NCBI GenBank assembly: GCA_013396525.1
Contig: VWYX01000895.1
Span: forward strand, 21,639 to 85,638
Source: Chaetorhynchus papuensis
Taxonomy: Eukaryota; Chordata; Aves; Passeriformes; Rhipiduridae
Direction: 5' to 3'
DNA: 64,000 nucleotides
In this document: piece by piece, positions 59,273-64,000 of the stretch
Layout: each line of letters opens with the position of its first letter
How positions within the stretch are numbered: the first letter of the stretch is position 1
Program-made: the position numbers and the translations under genes
The notes under the pieces: model-generated
Database searches by the model: none
What the model was told of the DNA's origin: nothing
What the model saw: only the letters and a program-made list of their open reading frames with translations

Positions 59273-61561
59273 CTCCAGACAACTTACATTTTCTAACTAT
59301 ATATCCCCAGCTCTTCACCTATTTGTATTTTTATTATATTCTGATACTTATTATCAGGTGAGGGACCACAAGGTACAACTCAGTGTTGTGTTTTCATGAA
59401 AATCTGGATGTGTCTCATGGAAAAGATGATTTTAAAGAACAACCACAGCTTTATTTTTGAAATCTGGGCTTGTCACATAGAATTCTGTCTCTGGATGCCA
59501 TTAGGGTACTACTGAAACTTTGTATGAAACACTGATATTTATTTTATTTAATAACAGAAAAAAATCCTTTTATAAAAAAATGCCCATAAATTAAAAAAAG
59601 GTTGAGAAAATCACTGCTAATATTTTATGTGAAATGAAAGTCCACAAGAAAGGGATGAAGACCAAGAACTACTAGCAACACTTCAGGATCCATTAATGCA
59701 GAGAGAGTTACAAGAATAGGCCATAATTATCTAACATAATACCAGTTAAATAAACAAGCCTTTCTTTTACTATTCCCATTGGAAGCAGTTTGCAATTTTA
59801 CAAATGCTAGAGCTTTCTCAAGAAAACCACTGCAAAACTCTCAGTGAAGGGAATAGGTAAATTGACGTTAAAATTCTACCATCTGGAGACAATCTGGAAA
59901 ATTGGTCTTTTAAAACAGATAATAGTAATACTTAAAAAAGCTGTCATCTGTTTTTCAACTCCAACTGCTGTTCTCAGTGCAGTCTAATTTGGAATATGGC
60001 AAACAATTTATTGAATTCTTGTTCCTCTACCCTAGGTATGATACCTTTGGTGTATGTTCATGATCTGTGGTTATACAGCAAGAAAATTTAGCCACACAGT
60101 TTTCCTTTCAAGACTTCTATAACTAACAGAAATGTTTGAAATGGGGAAGAAGAGATAAAAAAAAATTGGACTAACTAAGTAAAAACCATCTAAATAAATT
60201 AAAAATGGAGAAAAGTGTGATGGGGCAAAAAATGGTGACGTCAAATCTTTAGTGTTACTGTTATAAAGAGATACTCATAGAGCCATAAGCTTTGTCCCAT
60301 TGATCAAAGCTGTGGGTAAAATATATTCCTGTTAAGTTAATTAAAAATATCTGTATTAAAATTGATGGCATGTATATTTCTGGATCATAATTGGTTATAG
60401 TACCTAAAAAGTATGCAGATACATAAGATGAAATACCTAATCTGATGCAAGGGACATTTGCCTGGCATGAGGCAGGTAAATTATGGTGTGGTCAACCCTT
60501 AGATCTTGTCAAATTGTTGTCCTTATTAAAATTTAGCAGAAACATTATGTTCTTCAATAGATAATAAAAAAATGAGACAGATTCTGCAGTTCTTTGTTTT
60601 TTGTGTCTCTATTTAATGGGTTTCTTTCAGAGATCATATCAGCACATTGCAGAGGATGCATAAGCGTTAATAAGCACTTTGCTGAGTTTTTGAAGACTGG
60701 AAAATAAAGCTGCAAAATGCAGATCAATTAACCCTTAGTCACCAGGAAGTGCAGCAATTGTTAGGGGAGTGTTGCCAGTGCCATGTTAAGTCCCCTGCCA
60801 TGCTTCTGGGTCAAGAAAAGCCTCTCCTCCTCCTCCTCCTCCTCCACCTCATGAACTGGGGCATTTCCCAGGCTTCTTGCTTGGTCTGCTCAGCATTTAA
60901 ATTCAGCAGTAAATGTGTGAATCATAAAATGCATATGCTGAGCGCAACATGTAAATCTGGCCTTGGGATTGTTTCTAGGGCATATGCTTCAGGGAAGCTG
61001 AATGATCCCTTAGGATCTTTATGCCGTAACACAGCATCTTTGTGCCGTGGTCTGGCCTCTGAGGCTTCCTGTCTGCCTCTCTGGACCTTGTCTCTGAAGA
61101 GCTGTGTGTCTGAGAGCACCGAACACTTTTGCTGGAGATGGCAAAAATGGCCTAATTCAAAACACGAGGGAGTTGTGCTTGCTCTGCACTCAGCTTTCCT
61201 TGGCAAAAGGCACAGGGCCGTATTCCCATCTGTCATAACCCTGGTATGTCTTTATTGAAATGAACTGATCTATACCAGTGAGGGTTTGACCCACTGCAGC
61301 TTGGGTGCAGAGGAGCTAAGAAAATCTATCTACATATTGATGAGAGAATGAAACAATGATCTCTGGGGTTGGTGGTGATATGAGGAGAAACGCAGCTATT
61401 TTAACCTATTCCATAAGAATGAAAAATAAATATGAACCAACTGTATAGAATAGTTAGAGTTTCCTTGCTTCTTTTCTTTCCCTATGTGTCAGCCCTTGCC
61501 TTAGGGTGATTTTATGATGATACTCTATTCCCTAGTCATCTGCTCTATGCCCAGAAGTGGT
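59273..61561. other. Unique AT-rich DNA with one longish unassigned frame
   Basis: No repeat family recognised. A plus frame at 60749-61258 (169 codons, ATG at 60749) is long for this base composition but starts in low-complexity sequence with a Leu run encoded by the (TCC)n microsatellite, and shows no domain. The antisense frame (60922-61236) is open too. I do not call either a gene. Confidence 0.4.
60822..60846. repeat. (CTC)n microsatellite
   Basis: About seven CTC/TCC units, inside the 60749-61258 frame where they encode a run of Leu. Confidence 0.9.
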
Positions 61562-62277
61562 TGCCGTAACTTTAAGGTTGGTCTGGGGAAGCGGGGCAAG
61601 CCTTGGGGCTCTTGCGCAGGCTTTTTTGAAAGCCTCACTCCCAGGCGTGCTTGGCGCAGCGTGGAGCGGCGGTTACTTTGTTGCTTAGCTAGCTTGGTTT
61701 TTTGTTAGCTTAGGCAAGAAGTTTTTTTTAAATCTTTTCCCTGGCCTTGGAGACTGCAATCCTTTGGTGGCTTTTGTTTTTTCTTGAACTGTTCAGCTTG
61801 GTTTTGGTCCGAGATAGACAATCGACAGGTGATGATTGGCCAGGACTGGCTGTGGAGCCGCAGGGCCACTCCACCTTGTCCAGACCTCGGAAAAGCCAAC
61901 CCAGCCAAAGAAAGGACCCTAAATCTATCAGCTTCATCTGTGGTGAAGAGGAGACCAACATCAGAGATTCGCTGGGTTCCCATCTGTTTTTCCCGAGCTG
62001 CTGCGTGTACTTTTTGTTTTTTTCTTCCCTGAGACAAAAGCTGGGTGCCATTTTGTTGTTCCTCCCTGCCATGTGGGTGGCAGGGTGTTTTTTCTTTCCC
62101 GGGAATTTTTTTTTTTTCTTTTTGTTCTGGGGTGCGTGTGTATGTGTGGGGTAAGGTTCTGACAATTCAATATCTAGCATTTATTAATTTTTTCCCCGTG
62201 TCGTGTGGACACTTGTTTGTCAATAAATGGCTGGCTTTTTTCACTTTCATCCACTAGTAATAATTTTCTCACTGGCA
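61562..62277 (+). mobile_element. LTR-like repeat, sense, about 716 bp
   Basis: Begins TGCCGTAAC and ends CACTGGCA, with a T-rich centre and AATAAA at 62222-62227 followed by a 50-bp tail. The wording of the 3' part (gtgccattttgttgttcctccctgccatg, then tttgtcaataaatggctgg) resembles an LTR I recall from songbird genomes. No target duplication was found (flanks gtggt and gaaag), so the start may be a few bases off. The 135-150 codon frames on both strands here are composition artefacts of the T-rich centre. Confidence 0.6.
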
Positions 62278-64000
62278 GAAAGGGATAGTTGGAACCCCTT
62301 TTTTGTTAGAAAAAACACTAATTCCAGAGTGTTCTTCTCCTAAACTTGTCTGTAAACTGAGGCAGCCCTGAACTACCCTTCCTCCTGCTTTCCTCTTGTC
62401 TTCCTGCACTGGTATAGTCCTGAGCTTTACAGGAGTTTGTATGGATCCCAACAGTAAATTTTCATGTAGCCTTTTAAGATGGCTCCCTGTTGTCAGACTT
62501 TTCTGCAGGGGATTGAAATCCACATCTCTATATTAACATTTAAGCCCCACTCAAGGCTTTTTTCATCTGGCTTCAGAGATGAGAGAAAACAGTTTGGAAA
62601 TCACAGTATTGGTTGTTGCTGTTGCTTTTTTACCTCCCGGAAACTATTAGTAAGTGATAGTAATAAAAATGGAAGGGAGGTCTGCTTTTTCTGGGGATGT
62701 ACCTTTCAAGTTAGTGAAAATTGCTGACTTGGAACCTGGTGTTAGAGAAAATGAAATCTCTTTGCAAGTTGTGCATTATGGTTTTGCAGGTGATAAACAA
62801 GGCAGATGTTCCAGGCAGAACTTTCACAGTATTGTTCAAGTTGTGCAATTTATTCTTTATAAATTGTTGGAGTAATTTTACCCACAAATAATAGCTACAT
62901 TTTTATCCTTTTTTAGAAAATAGGTGTCTGATATGCTATGATACAGCACCAGCACCCAGGACTCTGGTTAAAGAAAAATCTAAAATCAAATACTTTTTTT
63001 GGGGTAACTGAATTTCTGTTTCTTCTGGAGCCTGGTTTCTCAGTAAATATCTTCTGAATGTGGCTTCCAATCAGGATTTGAAAATTTATCAGACCGTTCC
63101 TTACCTTGAGTGAGAAGACATGGCTTAATTTATTAGTTGGGATTTTTTCACTATCTTACACAGGAGAAAATCCCTTCTTTGCTTTGGAGTTGATGCACAA
63201 GTTGTGTATGGGAAGAGTTGTCAAGATGATTGTCAGTAAACCAGGCTAAGCCAGATAAGGTGTCTGTGCGGACTGGTTTTCAATGCAGAGAATAAATACA
63301 AGATAGATTCAGCAATTCCAGCTGAAAGGCTACAATTTTCTTGGAGATGGTTTCATTTTTCCTAAAGAAATTTTTCTTCCTGACAGCTGTGGAGGGCAGC
63401 ATTGCACTTTGGATGACAGAAGGCTTGCTCTTAGTGCCTTCATTAATGGAAAAAATGAAAAAGTGAAAAAAAAAATTTTTTTTAATTATGTGTGTGTGGG
63501 AAGGGTTACAGGAACAAAATGAATGACAGGGAAACAAACCAAGGAAAAAAGTAAAAGAAACACTAAGCCAGAATACAGGAGTGGGGTGGAGGGAAGGGAG
63601 GAAGGTGGATTTGTTCTTGCGTTTGTGTTGTCTGTTCCTTTTCAGAATGTGTATAGTACCAAAGAACTGAGATCTTCCAGGACATGCTATACTGGACAAT
63701 TGATAACCTCTTGAAATAGAAAACTACTATTATCCTAACTTCTCTGTGATGGCTTATTAATTTTTGCCTATCCATCTTCTCACCTTGTATATTTCTATAC
63801 AGCCATCTGGAGTATTCATTTTAAAACACGGCTAATAAAAGATTAAATTGGAAACCTGTTTTGCCTGCAAGTAGCTTCTTAAAACACACTGCATAAGCAC
63901 CCTTTAAGTCCTGCAATGCCTTGTGAGAGCTGTATTAGCAATGGCCCAAGGCAGCAGGGAGGAGGAGGAGGAGGTCGAAAGCATTTCCCCTCCCCTCCCC
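62278..64000. other. Unique AT-rich DNA, nothing recognised
   Basis: No repeat family or exon recognised. A (TG)4-type run lies near 63490 and a (GGA)n run at 63958-63974. The minus frame at 63280-63699 (139 codons) is low-complexity Phe/Ser/Lys sequence with no domain. Confidence 0.4.
63958..63974. repeat. (GGA)n microsatellite
   Basis: Five GGA units, purine only on the plus strand, close to the window end. Confidence 0.9.

Noticed and set aside
61728..62180. Frames of 135-150 codons on both strands
   Set aside because: They fall within an LTR-like repeat with a T-rich centre; composition, not coding.

Overview
The window looks like vertebrate, specifically avian, nuclear DNA. The evidence is several CR1 LINE fragments with the typical bird 3' end, many solo LTRs of avian ERV type, an alpharetrovirus-like endogenous provirus, AT-rich unique sequence with scattered microsatellites, and no long host ORF. 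The LTR types at 13.6 and 61.6 kb resemble ones I recall as common in songbirds, so a passerine is my best guess, from memory only. I see no convincing host exon, tRNA, rRNA, CpG island or CRISPR. The window is best read as intergenic or intronic DNA populated by repeats.

Layout. 0-9.5 kb: unique DNA with a minus-strand LTR-like element (about 0.6-1.1 kb) holding a strong hairpin, a complete solo LTR with a 5-bp target duplication (2561-3277), a second minus-strand LTR (about 8.05-8.59 kb) and a CR1 end (9.25 kb). 9.5-20.6 kb: an older minus-strand LTR at 13.1 kb adjoining, and probably interrupted by, a complete solo LTR (13582-14341) with three 35-bp internal repeats; a CR1 end at 18.4 kb; two related LTRs facing away from each other at 19.1-19.8 kb; and a pyrimidine-rich minisatellite. 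20.6-48.2 kb: mostly featureless unique DNA with one CR1 fragment (24.6 kb), a second copy of the 2.6-kb LTR family (34393-35074) and microsatellites.

48.2-57.6 kb is the key region. An old, about 1.09-kb, ERVL-type solo LTR (plus strand, 5-bp duplication ccttg on both sides) is split by an 8.3-kb minus-strand provirus (48514-56820). The provirus has two LTRs of about 316 bp, a perfect 6-bp duplication (ggaaac), a primer-binding site matching tRNA-Trp, a polypurine tract, and decayed gag, pol and env in retroviral order. Gag is a matrix-like frame broken by TGA stops. Pol survives as reverse transcriptase and integrase remnants. Env has lost nearly all of its surface subunit but keeps a transmembrane subunit with a CX6CC motif. 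The middle is a mosaic: a plus-strand LTR, a probable antisense LTR and a 16-bp minisatellite sit between the pol fragments. The element cannot encode working virus.

57.6-64 kb: a mosaic CR1 (58.0-59.3 kb), unique DNA, a plus-strand LTR-like repeat (61.56-62.28 kb) and unique DNA.
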